From Planctomycetota bacterium (GTDB lineage: Bacteria > Planctomycetota > Phycisphaerae > Phycisphaerales > UBA1924), in NCBI GenBank assembly GCA_017303565.1, contig JAFLCM010000156.1, positions 1-6,146 on the forward strand: 6,146 nucleotides of DNA. Reading direction: 5' to 3'. The number at the start of each line of letters is the position of its first letter. Within the stretch, counting starts at the first letter, position 1. The notes beneath the pieces are model-generated. The model saw only the letters and a list, made by a program, of their open reading frames with translations. It ran no database searches and had not been told where the DNA came from. Of this stretch, positions 1 to 5,798 are shown piece by piece. Made by a program: the position numbers and the translations under genes.

Positions 1-645
1 GGCGCGCGGCTGGTCGAGGCGCAGATCGGCGACGTGCGGGGCGTGGTGGAGGTACTCGACCCCCCGGGGGCGGAGGGCGCGACGTTCCGCGTGGTGACGC
101 GCGACGGGCAGGCGGGGAGCGTGATGACGCGCGACGAGTTCGCGGGGGTGGTCGGCGCGGAGGCGGCGGACCGGCTGGCCGCCAAGCCTTCGAACCCGCT
201 GTTCCGCCTGCTCAAGATCACCAGTTGGACCAACGTTCTGTGGGTGCTGCTGGGCCTGGGCGGTCAGATGCTGTTCTCGGCGCGGATGCTGCTGCAGTGG
301 ATCGCCAGCGAGAAATCCGGGAAGAACGTGATCACGGTGAGTTTCTGGTGGATCAGCCTGATCGCCGGGTTGATCCTGTTCACGTATTTCGCGTGGCGCC
401 AGGACATCGTGGGGGTGCTGGGGCAGAGCACCGGGCTGGTGGTGTACGCGCGGAACGTGAAGCTGCACTACAAGAACCTGCGCCGGGAGCAGCGCCGCGC
501 GGGGAAGGGCGGCTCGGATGAGGGCGGCTCGGATGAGGGCGGTCCCGCCGAGGACCCCGACCCGTCCGACGACCCGGACCCTTCCGCCGTTCCGATGGTG
601 AAGATGCCCGAAGACGCCGAGGATGCCGGGAGGAGCGCCCCATGA
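1..645 (+). CDS. LAB_N-domain membrane protein, 5' end outside the window (partial)
   Basis: The reading frame is open from base 1, so the gene probably begins upstream; the GTG at 34 has no ribosome-binding site at a useful distance. Of 214 visible residues, about 77-152 match the lipid-A-disaccharide synthase N-terminal (LAB_N) domain. This has a first membrane helix (about 77-95), then QW followed by SEK (residues 99-105), FWW (115-117), a second helix (about 113-132), R-x-D (133-135), GQ (141-142) and YARN (149-152). The family is a small multi-helix membrane module found alone or fused to LpxB; its own activity is not established, though it often sits among envelope-lipid and glycosyltransferase genes. 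The stretch before the helices (about 1-65) is soluble-looking and unrecognised. After the domain comes a basic patch and then an acidic tail with GGSDE and DPDPS repeats, probably cytoplasmic and disordered. No lpx gene is adjacent. The domain call is firm; the role is unknown. Confidence 0.8.
   Translation, partial: GARLVEAQIGDVRGVVEVLDPPGAEGATFRVVTRDGQAGSVMTRDEFAGVVGAEAADRLAAKPSNPLFRLLKITSWTNVLWVLLGLGGQMLFSARMLLQWIASEKSGKNVITVSFWWISLIAGLILFTYFAWRQDIVGVLGQSTGLVVYARNVKLHYKNLRREQRRAGKGGSDEGGSDEGGPAEDPDPSDDPDPSAVPMVKMPEDAEDAGRSAP
511..540 (+). repeat. Perfect 15-base tandem duplication inside the LAB_N gene
   Basis: Bases 511-525 and 526-540 are identical copies of ggctcggatgagggc, and a third copy begins at 541 but diverges. 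As 15 is a multiple of three the frame is kept, giving GGSDE twice. A second, imperfect repeat follows: DPDPS is encoded at 553-567 and again at 571-585 with synonymous differences. The exact copy looks like recent slippage, while the second pair looks older. Confidence 0.9.
628..635 (+). promoter_or_regulatory. Shine-Dalgarno site for the YceH gene
   Basis: GGGAGGAG lies inside the end of the LAB_N gene, six bases ahead of the ATG at 642. This is a strong anti-SD match at normal spacing and supports that start. Together with the ATGA overlap it indicates coupled translation. Confidence 0.75.
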
Positions 646-1319
646 TCGTCCTGACGCCCAACGAGTGCCGCGTGCTTGGGACGCTGGTGGAGAAGGCGCA
701 GACCACGCCCAACCAGTACCCGCTGACGCTGAACTCGCTCACGACCGGCTGCAACCAGAAGAACAACCGCGATCCCGTGACCGAACTGAGCGAGGACGAG
801 GTGCTGGACACCATCGACTCCTTGAAGGTGAAGGGCCTGGCGCGGGAAGCGATGCTCTCGGGCAGCCGCGTGAACAAGTTCCGGCATGTGGCGCGGGAGG
901 CGCTGTCGGTCTCGTTGCCGGAACTGGCGATCCTGACGGAGCTCCTGCTTCGTGGCCCGCAGTCGGTGGGCGAGCTGCGGACGCGGTGTGAGCGGCTGGT
1001 GCCGCCGGGCTCGGGCGCGGACCTCTCGACGACGGATGCCGTGCAGGCGGCGCTCGATGCGCTGGCGAAGCGTGAGGCGCCGATGGTGAGGCGGCTGGAG
1101 CGTCGCCCCGGCGAGCGTGCCGAGCGGTACGTCCAACTGCTCTGCCCGGACCTGCACCCTCTCGACGCGTCGCCCGCTCACTCGGGCGCGGAGCGGTCCC
1201 CGCGTGGCGAGTACGCCGAGGTGGACGCCGCCGGCGTCGCGGCGCTGCTCGAACGCATCGAAGACATGGCCCGCCGGATCGAGGCCCTCGAATCACGCCT
1301 GGCCCGCCTTGAGGGCTAG
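642..1319 (+). CDS. yceH: YceH family protein (DUF480/UPF0502)
   Basis: This 225-residue protein is close in length to E. coli YceH (about 215) and aligns along its whole length. Signatures are LTPNECRVLGTLVEK (residues 4-18), TTPNQYPLTLNSL (21-33), CNQKNNRDPV (37-46), LLLRGPQSVGELR (101-113) and a basic R-R-P-G-E-R-x-E-R-Y stretch (154-163). The family consists of two winged-helix-like domains, here about 4-80 and 92-168, joined to a C-terminal coiled coil, here about 198-224 (ALLERIEDMARRIEALESRL). Its fold suggests nucleic-acid or protein binding, but no precise function is established and I do not assign one. A less conserved linker (about 171-195) separates the domains from the coiled coil. 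The ATG is fixed by GGGAGGAG six bases upstream and overlaps the stop of the LAB_N gene by four bases, so expression is probably coupled. Family call is very secure. Confidence 0.93.
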   Translation: MIVLTPNECRVLGTLVEKAQTTPNQYPLTLNSLTTGCNQKNNRDPVTELSEDEVLDTIDSLKVKGLAREAMLSGSRVNKFRHVAREALSVSLPELAILTELLLRGPQSVGELRTRCERLVPPGSGADLSTTDAVQAALDALAKREAPMVRRLERRPGERAERYVQLLCPDLHPLDASPAHSGAERSPRGEYAEVDAAGVAALLERIEDMARRIEALESRLARLEG

Positions 1320-1367
1320 AAGACTCTGTCGACCCCAGACCCTCGCCCCTCTCCCCGAAAGCCCTCC

Positions 1368-2723
1368 ATGCCCCTTGACGAAACCCATGACGTCTCGCTC
1401 ACCTCGTGGCTGGAGAGCGCCAACGACCCGGCGACGGACTTCCCGTTGCAGAACCTGCCGTTCGGCATCGGCGTGATCGAGGGCGCCGACCTCGGGGCCT
1501 TCCCGTGCGTGGCTTTGGGTGACCAGTGCGTCGACCTCTTCGCGCTGATGGAGTCGGGGCTGCTCGGCGAGGCGGAGGACGACGACTCCGCGGCGGAGTT
1601 CGAGGATTTCCTCGCCGCGCCGTGGCTCGATCCCCAGGCGTGGTCGGGCGTGCGCTCGCGGCTGGTGGAGCTGTTCTCGTCGTCGAACACGGAACTGAAG
1701 AACGACCGCAAGGCCCGCACGCTGGCGCTGCGCCCGATGAAGAGCGTGCGCATGCTGATGCCGATGGACCCGGTGCCGAACTACACCGACTTCTACGCGT
1801 CGGTGCACCACGCGACGAACGTCGGACGGATGTTCCGACCGGACAACCCGCTGCTGCCGAACTACAAGTGGGTGCCGATCGGCTACCACGGGCGTGCGTC
1901 GTCGATCGTGGCGAGCGGGACGCCGGTGGTGCGCCCTAATGGGCAGACCAAGTCGGACGACGCTCCGGGCGCCGCGCCCACGCCGCCCTCGTTCGGGCCG
2001 TGCAAGATGCTGGACTACGAGCTGGAGATGGGGCTGGTCATCGGCCCGGGGACGGACTTGGGCCACGCCGTGCCGATCGACGAGGCGTGGGAGCAGATCT
2101 TCGGGATGGTGCTGTTGAACGACTGGTCGGCGCGGGACGTGCAGAAGTGGGAGTACCAGCCGCTGGGCCCGTTCCTGGCGAAGAACTTCGCGACGAGCAT
2201 CTCGCCGTGGGTCGTCACGCTCGATGCGCTGGAGCCGTTCCGGACGCACGCGATGAAGCGCGACCCGGGCGACCCCGCGCCGCTGCCGCACCTGCACGAC
2301 CCGTACGACCAGGACTTCGGCGCCTTCGACATCCGGATGGAGGTGCTGCTGCAGACGGCGGAGATGAAGAAGCGCTCCGTGGCTCCGCACCGCCTGAGCC
2401 TTGGCAACCTGAAGGACCTCTACTGGACGCCCGCGCAGCTCGTGGCCCACCACACCAGCAACGGGTGCAACCTGGAGCCCGGCGACCTGATGGGCACGGG
2501 GACGGTGAGCGGACCGACGCCGGACTCGCGCGGGTGCCTGCTGGAACTCACCTGGGAAGGCCCGGGCCAGCCGCGGAAGCCGATCCAGTTGCCCACCAGC
2601 GAGTCGCGCACGTTCCTGCACGACGGCGACGAGGTGATCTTCCGCGCGTGGTGCGAACGCGAGGGGTTCCGGCGGATTGGGTTTGGGGAGTGTCGGGGTG
2701 TGATCTCGCCGGCGAGGGGCTGA
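1368..2723 (+). CDS. fahA: Fumarylacetoacetase
   Basis: The enzyme hydrolyses 4-fumarylacetoacetate to fumarate and acetoacetate, the last step of the homogentisate route of tyrosine and phenylalanine breakdown, in the cytoplasm. The 451-residue protein has the N-terminal FAH domain (about 27-130; FPLQNLPFGIG) and the C-terminal catalytic domain (about 137-445). Residues matching known metal ligands of mammalian FAH are D141, E218, E220 and D252. Matches to substrate and catalytic residues are Y143, H148, R157, Y173 (in GYHGRAS), R256, Q259, K272, T379 and E393. All are intact, so it should be active. It is slightly longer than human FAH (419), partly through an acidic insert near 67-82. The ATG suits the family N-terminus but has no clear Shine-Dalgarno site. 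The gene follows yceH after 48 bases with no obvious terminator, so read-through is possible. No hmgA, hpd or maiA homologue is in view. Generic FAH-fold hydrolases lack this N-terminal domain, which makes the specific call strong. Confidence 0.96.
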   Translation: MPLDETHDVSLTSWLESANDPATDFPLQNLPFGIGVIEGADLGAFPCVALGDQCVDLFALMESGLLGEAEDDDSAAEFEDFLAAPWLDPQAWSGVRSRLVELFSSSNTELKNDRKARTLALRPMKSVRMLMPMDPVPNYTDFYASVHHATNVGRMFRPDNPLLPNYKWVPIGYHGRASSIVASGTPVVRPNGQTKSDDAPGAAPTPPSFGPCKMLDYELEMGLVIGPGTDLGHAVPIDEAWEQIFGMVLLNDWSARDVQKWEYQPLGPFLAKNFATSISPWVVTLDALEPFRTHAMKRDPGDPAPLPHLHDPYDQDFGAFDIRMEVLLQTAEMKKRSVAPHRLSLGNLKDLYWTPAQLVAHHTSNGCNLEPGDLMGTGTVSGPTPDSRGCLLELTWEGPGQPRKPIQLPTSESRTFLHDGDEVIFRAWCEREGFRRIGFGECRGVISPARG

Positions 2724-2726
2724 CGG

Positions 2727-2764
2727 ACCGACCGGATCGCGCGGAATCGATCGGTCCGGTCGGT
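2727..2764 (+). terminator. Inverted repeat just after fahA, possible terminator
   Basis: ACCGACCGGA (2727-2736) is the exact reverse complement of TCCGGTCGGT (2755-2764), with an 18-base loop. It begins three bases after the fahA stop, where a terminator would sit. No T-run follows directly; only a weaker GGTC/GACC stem (2768-2781) and then TTGTTTT (2783-2789). It could equally be an operator or a structure that protects the mRNA 3' end. Confidence 0.35.
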
Positions 2765-2782
2765 TGTGGTCCAGAAAGACCG

Positions 2783-2810
2783 TTGTTTTCCGGGAATCCC
2801 GGCGCATACT
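2783..2810 (+). promoter_or_regulatory. Possible promoter with a palindrome in its spacer, ahead of the beta-helix gene
   Basis: TTGTTT (2783-2788) and CATACT (2805-2810) resemble -35 and -10 boxes 16 bases apart, matching three and four of six consensus positions. The perfect inverted repeat CCGGG-AAT-CCCGG (2790-2802) fills most of the spacer, where a repressor could bind. Promoter consensus in this group is poorly known, so this is only a candidate. Confidence 0.3.
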
Positions 2811-2836
2811 TGGCGACCCGCCCCGCCGCGGGTCAA

Positions 2837-2850
2837 AGGGCTCGTGCCCT
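2837..2850 (+). promoter_or_regulatory. Small leader hairpin before the beta-helix gene
   Basis: AGGGC (2837-2841) pairs with GCCCT (2846-2850) around a TCGT loop, ending 12 bases before the AAGGAG site. In the mRNA it would lie just upstream of the ribosome-binding site without covering it. It may affect RNA stability or ribosome access; there is no direct evidence for either. Confidence 0.3.
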
Positions 2851-2862
2851 GATGCCAACCCG

Positions 2863-2868
2863 AAGGAG
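2863..2868 (+). promoter_or_regulatory. Shine-Dalgarno site that sets the start of the beta-helix gene
   Basis: AAGGAG lies seven bases before the in-frame GTG at 2876. The alternative in-frame ATG at 2852 has only AAAGGG eleven bases upstream. The GTG start also gives a compact signal peptide, so it is preferred. Confidence 0.7.
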
Positions 2869-2875
2869 TGCGCTC

Positions 2876-4228
2876 GTGCTTGCAAGGTTGTTCACGCCGG
2901 CTCTGGCTCTCGCCCTGTGCGCCGCCACGGCCTCCGGGGCGGTTCGGTTCGTCAAGGCCGACGCGGTGGGCGCCAACAACGGAACGTCCTGGGCCAACGC
3001 GTACACGAGCCTGCAGTCGGCGCTGACGGTGGCGGCGTCGGGCGATGAGATCTGGGTGGCCAAGGGGACCTACAAGCCGGCGACGCCGGCGACCCCCAGC
3101 CCCCGCTCGGTGTCGTTCGTGCTCAAATCGGGCGTGAAGGTGCTGGGCGGGTTCTTCGGCAGCGAGACCGCCGCGAACCAGCGGAACCCGCGGCTGTTCG
3201 TCAGCGTCCTCTCGGGCGACATCAACGGCGACGACGCGCCGAACTTCGGCAACCGGGGCGACAACTCGTTCCGTGTCGTGCGCGCGATCAACGTCAACTC
3301 CGGCGCGATCCTGGACGGGTTCATCATCCGCGGGGGCAACGCCAACGACCCGCCGCCGAGCAACAGCGGTTCCGCGGTGTACGTCTCGGGCGGCTCGCCC
3401 AGGGTCCTCAACTGCATCGTGCGCGACAACTTCGCGAACCGGGCCGCGATCCAGTCCGCCTCGTCTTCGGCCGTGCTCAGTCAACTGGTGGTCACCGGCA
3501 ACCGTTCGGACACCATCTCGGGGATCGACATCCAGGGCGCGGGCGCCGTATCGCTCAGCCACTGCACCGTTGCCGCCAACACCTCACTGCTCAACAGCAC
3601 CCAGGCCGTGCTGTTCCTTAACACGACCGGCGGCAACGCCCGCGGCCTGATTGTCTGGGGCAACACCAACCCGCAGGGCCTCAACAATCAGGTCCAGATC
3701 GTGAACGGCGGGACCGCTGCGATCAACGCCAGCGTGGTCCAGAACGCGCCGGGGTCGCTCGGCAACGGTGTGGTCAGCACGGACCCCCTGCTCATCTCGA
3801 TGCTCGGCTCCGACGGGGTCGCAGGTACGGGCGATGAGGACCTCCGCCTCAAGCCCGGATCCCCGAGCATCGACGTGCTCTCGACCGGCACCATCGACGA
3901 CGACTACAGCGACCAGGACGGCGACGGGAACACGGGGGAGGCCATCGTCTTCGAGACCTCGTGGCGAAACCGCAACGCCGATGACCCCGGCACGCCCAAC
4001 ACCCCGGGCAACACCGTCGAACACGGCGCGTACGAGTTCCAGGGCACCAGTTGCGCCGGCGACATCGACGGCAACGGCGTGGTCAACACCAACGACCTCC
4101 CGCGATTCCTCGCCGTCTTCGGAGACTCCGGCGAGCCGCTCCGCACCGGTGATTTCAACGCCGACGGCGTCGTGGACACCGCGGACCTCGTGATGCTGCT
4201 CGGGAACTTCGGGTCGTCGTGCGTGTGA
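2876..4228 (+). CDS. Secreted beta-helix (choice-of-anchor Q type) protein with C-terminal dockerin-like domain
   Basis: This 450-residue protein starts with a signal peptide: a short basic start, a hydrophobic run (about 5-19) and likely cleavage after A-T-A (18) or S-G-A (22). Residues about 23-390 look like a right-handed parallel beta-helix. The opening VGANNGTSWANAYTSLQSAL and GDEIWVAKGTY (56-66) are typical of planctomycete and Bacteroidota 'choice-of-anchor Q' proteins. Short V/I-rich strands with N and G turns follow (about 132-290), then the hallmark DPLL...LRLKPGSPSIDV (303-334). Residues 393-449 hold two EF-hand-like calcium loops, DIDGNGVVNTND (396-407) and DFNADGVVDTAD (426-437), each followed by a hydrophobic helix ending in FG. 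This is a type I dockerin-like layout, with C393 and C449 placed to form a disulfide. The fold occurs in pectate lyases and adhesins, but no catalytic set is recognisable, so no enzyme activity is claimed. The ATG at 2852 would add eight residues. It converges on the transporter gene. Confidence 0.85.
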   Translation: MLARLFTPALALALCAATASGAVRFVKADAVGANNGTSWANAYTSLQSALTVAASGDEIWVAKGTYKPATPATPSPRSVSFVLKSGVKVLGGFFGSETAANQRNPRLFVSVLSGDINGDDAPNFGNRGDNSFRVVRAINVNSGAILDGFIIRGGNANDPPPSNSGSAVYVSGGSPRVLNCIVRDNFANRAAIQSASSSAVLSQLVVTGNRSDTISGIDIQGAGAVSLSHCTVAANTSLLNSTQAVLFLNTTGGNARGLIVWGNTNPQGLNNQVQIVNGGTAAINASVVQNAPGSLGNGVVSTDPLLISMLGSDGVAGTGDEDLRLKPGSPSIDVLSTGTIDDDYSDQDGDGNTGEAIVFETSWRNRNADDPGTPNTPGNTVEHGAYEFQGTSCAGDIDGNGVVNTNDLPRFLAVFGDSGEPLRTGDFNADGVVDTADLVMLLGNFGSSCV

Positions 4229-4252
4229 AGCGGTTGGACTCGCAGAGCGTCG

Positions 4253-5551
4253 TCAGATGAAGAGGCTGGCCACGCACGCGGTCATCTGCGTCGCCAGCGC
4301 CCCGCCCAGCATCGCCCGCAGCGCCAGGGACGAGAAGTCCTTGCGCCGGTGCGGCGCGAGGATCGTCAGCCCGCCGATCTGGATCGCGATCGACGCGAAG
4401 TTCGAGAACCCGCACAGCGCGTAGGCGGCGATCTGGGCCGAGCGCGGGCTGAGCGCCGGCGCCGGCACGCTCCCGTCAGCGAGAGGCGCCGGGTGCATCA
4501 TCGATGCGAGGTTGGTGTACGCGACGAACTCGGTGGCCACCAGTTTCTGGCCCAGCAGGGAGCCGACGACGTGCGACTCCTCCCACGGCACGCTCATGGT
4601 CCACGCGAGTGGTGCGAACAGGCGGCCGAGGATCATCTCAAGACTCAAGTTCGGCGCGCCCGCCAGCCCGCCCAGGCCCGCGAGCGCCCAGTTGATCACC
4701 GCCAGCAGCGACACGAACGCCACCAGCATCGCCCCGACGTTGGCCGCGAGTTTGAGCCCGTCGGTCGCGCCAAGCGCCGCGGCGTCGAAGACGTTGGTCG
4801 CGGGCTCCTGGTTCACCGAGCCGGACAGCAGCGTGGCGGCGTCCTCGGGCGGCGGAGTCTCGGTCTCCGGGACGAGCATCCGCGCGATGACGAACGCCGC
4901 CGGGGCGCTCATCACGCTCGACGCCATCAGGTGCTTGGCGTAGAGGACGCGCTGGGCCGGGTCGTCGCCCCCGAGCATGAGGACGTATGCGCCGAGCACG
5001 CTGCCGGCGATGTTGGCGAAACCGCCGACCATGACCGTCATCAGTTGCGCACGTGTCATCGAGCCGATCAGAGGGCGGACGGTCAGCGGCGCTTCGGTCT
5101 GCCCAAGGAAGATCCCCGCGGCCATGCACATCGCCTCGGACCCGGTGACGCCCAGGGTCCGGCGCATCAGCCACGCCAACCCGGCGACCAGTCGCTGCAT
5201 CACCTTCAGGTGGTACAGCACGCTCATCAATGACGCGAAGAACACGATGATCGGCAGGACCTTGACGGCGAAGATGAAGCCCCAAGGCCCCGTCGGGCGA
5301 CCGAGTTCGTTGCCGAACAGGAACGCGATGCCCGCGTCGGACTGCGCGATCAGGCGGTCCACCAGCCACGCCGCGCCCTCGAAAACATCCATCACGCCCG
5401 GGATTTTCAGGATGCACGCCGCGATCCCGGCCTGGAGCAGCGTTCCGATCGTCACCAATCGCCACGGGATCCGACCCCGGTTCTCGCCCATGCAGAAGGC
5501 GAGCATGAGCAGGACGGCGTAGCCGAGCAGGCCGAGGGGGTGGAAGGGCAT
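4253..5551 (-). CDS. CNT-family (NupC-type) nucleoside transporter
   Basis: This 432-residue inner-membrane protein belongs to the concentrative nucleoside transporters, which import nucleosides with Na+ or H+. It matches Vibrio cholerae vcCNT along its length: GQTEAPL in hairpin 1 (150-156), GGFANIAGS (176-184), NVGAMLVAF (271-279), the Na_H/CNT gate region VPWEE (321-325), EFVAY (341-345) and CGFSNFASIAI (380-390). The nucleoside contacts of vcCNT appear kept: Q151, T152, E153, V185, E341, F382, N384 and S387. The sodium-site positions differ: vcCNT N149 is G146 here and S183 is N180. I chose the ATG at 5551 because MPFHPLGLLGYAVLLML matches the family N-terminus. The frame stays open to an ATG at 5773, but those 74 residues are polar, proline-rich and unlike the family. 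No Shine-Dalgarno site precedes the chosen start. No nucleoside catabolic gene adjoins it, so the substrate (purine or pyrimidine) cannot be assigned. Confidence 0.92.
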   Translation of the reverse strand: MPFHPLGLLGYAVLLMLAFCMGENRGRIPWRLVTIGTLLQAGIAACILKIPGVMDVFEGAAWLVDRLIAQSDAGIAFLFGNELGRPTGPWGFIFAVKVLPIIVFFASLMSVLYHLKVMQRLVAGLAWLMRRTLGVTGSEAMCMAAGIFLGQTEAPLTVRPLIGSMTRAQLMTVMVGGFANIAGSVLGAYVLMLGGDDPAQRVLYAKHLMASSVMSAPAAFVIARMLVPETETPPPEDAATLLSGSVNQEPATNVFDAAALGATDGLKLAANVGAMLVAFVSLLAVINWALAGLGGLAGAPNLSLEMILGRLFAPLAWTMSVPWEESHVVGSLLGQKLVATEFVAYTNLASMMHPAPLADGSVPAPALSPRSAQIAAYALCGFSNFASIAIQIGGLTILAPHRRKDFSSLALRAMLGGALATQMTACVASLFI

Positions 5552-5798
5552 CGGCGCGGCATGGTGGGGGGGCAAGACCGGGAACGCAAATGGGCGGATT
5601 CTCGGAAGCAGGGACAGTCTGCTGTCACCCTCAGGTGGGGGTTTCCCATGATTGAGAGGTGTGCTGCCGCAGAAACTTGAAAAAGGTGCTTCCTCACTCG
5701 GTCCGCTTGGGTTATTTTCAACCACTCGCGCCGCGATTGAAGCGGCGTGCCGTCCGCCCCGGAGGGGTTCCATCCCCGGAAGAAGAAGAGAGAAACCG
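5552..5798. promoter_or_regulatory. Divergent control region between the transporter and the FTYQG-type gene
   Basis: These 247 non-coding bases separate two genes pointing away from each other, so both promoters should lie here. The least G+C-rich part is about 5640-5725. It carries TTGAAAA (5677-5683) and its exact reverse complement TTTTCAA (5715-5721), which place a -35-like TTGAAA on each strand, facing each other. Neither has a good -10 box at standard spacing, so precise promoters are not called. The symmetric pair could also be a regulator site. The rightward leader holds the inverted repeats listed separately. I see no small gene or RNA gene in this stretch. Confidence 0.5.
5727..5749 (+). 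promoter_or_regulatory. Inverted repeat in the leader of the FTYQG-type gene
   Basis: CGCCGC (5729-5734) pairs with GCGGCG (5742-5747) around a GATTGAA loop; one G-T wobble and one C-G pair extend it to 5727-5749. A second G+C hairpin, CCCC-GGA-GGGG, follows at 5757-5767. The GGGG could instead pair with CCCC at 5774-5777, so two alternative structures exist. Either could be an operator or leader structure. In such G+C-rich DNA short stems are common by chance. Confidence 0.3.

Noticed and set aside
468..1181. A 237-codon minus strand frame across the LAB_N and YceH genes
   Set aside because: It crosses two conserved + strand genes and encodes an arginine-rich, domain-less product without a credible start site.
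2000..2851. A long open frame on the + strand running through fahA in another phase and joining the beta-helix gene (742 codons in all)
   Set aside because: Its translation over fahA is low-complexity (G, R, A and P rich) and matches nothing, while the fahA frame gives a complete conserved enzyme. Only the part from 2876 is a real gene.
1293..2885. A 530-codon open frame on the minus strand opposite fahA
   Set aside because: The product is rich in R, H, V and Q with no domain, as expected opposite a G+C-rich gene. Fumarylacetoacetase on the + strand explains the region.
2876..4048. Pectate lyase or other polysaccharide lyase activity for the beta-helix protein
   Set aside because: The fold is shared but no catalytic or calcium-site signature of a lyase family can be recognised, so only the fold is claimed.
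4349..5233. A 294-codon + strand frame opposite the transporter gene
   Set aside because: The product is mostly R, H, D, E and Q with no hydrophobic core or motif. It mirrors the transmembrane codons of the conserved transporter.
5552..5773. A longer start for the transporter at 5773
   Set aside because: The extra 74 residues are polar and proline-rich, have no family counterpart and would occupy the divergent promoter region. The family N-terminus begins at the ATG at 5551.
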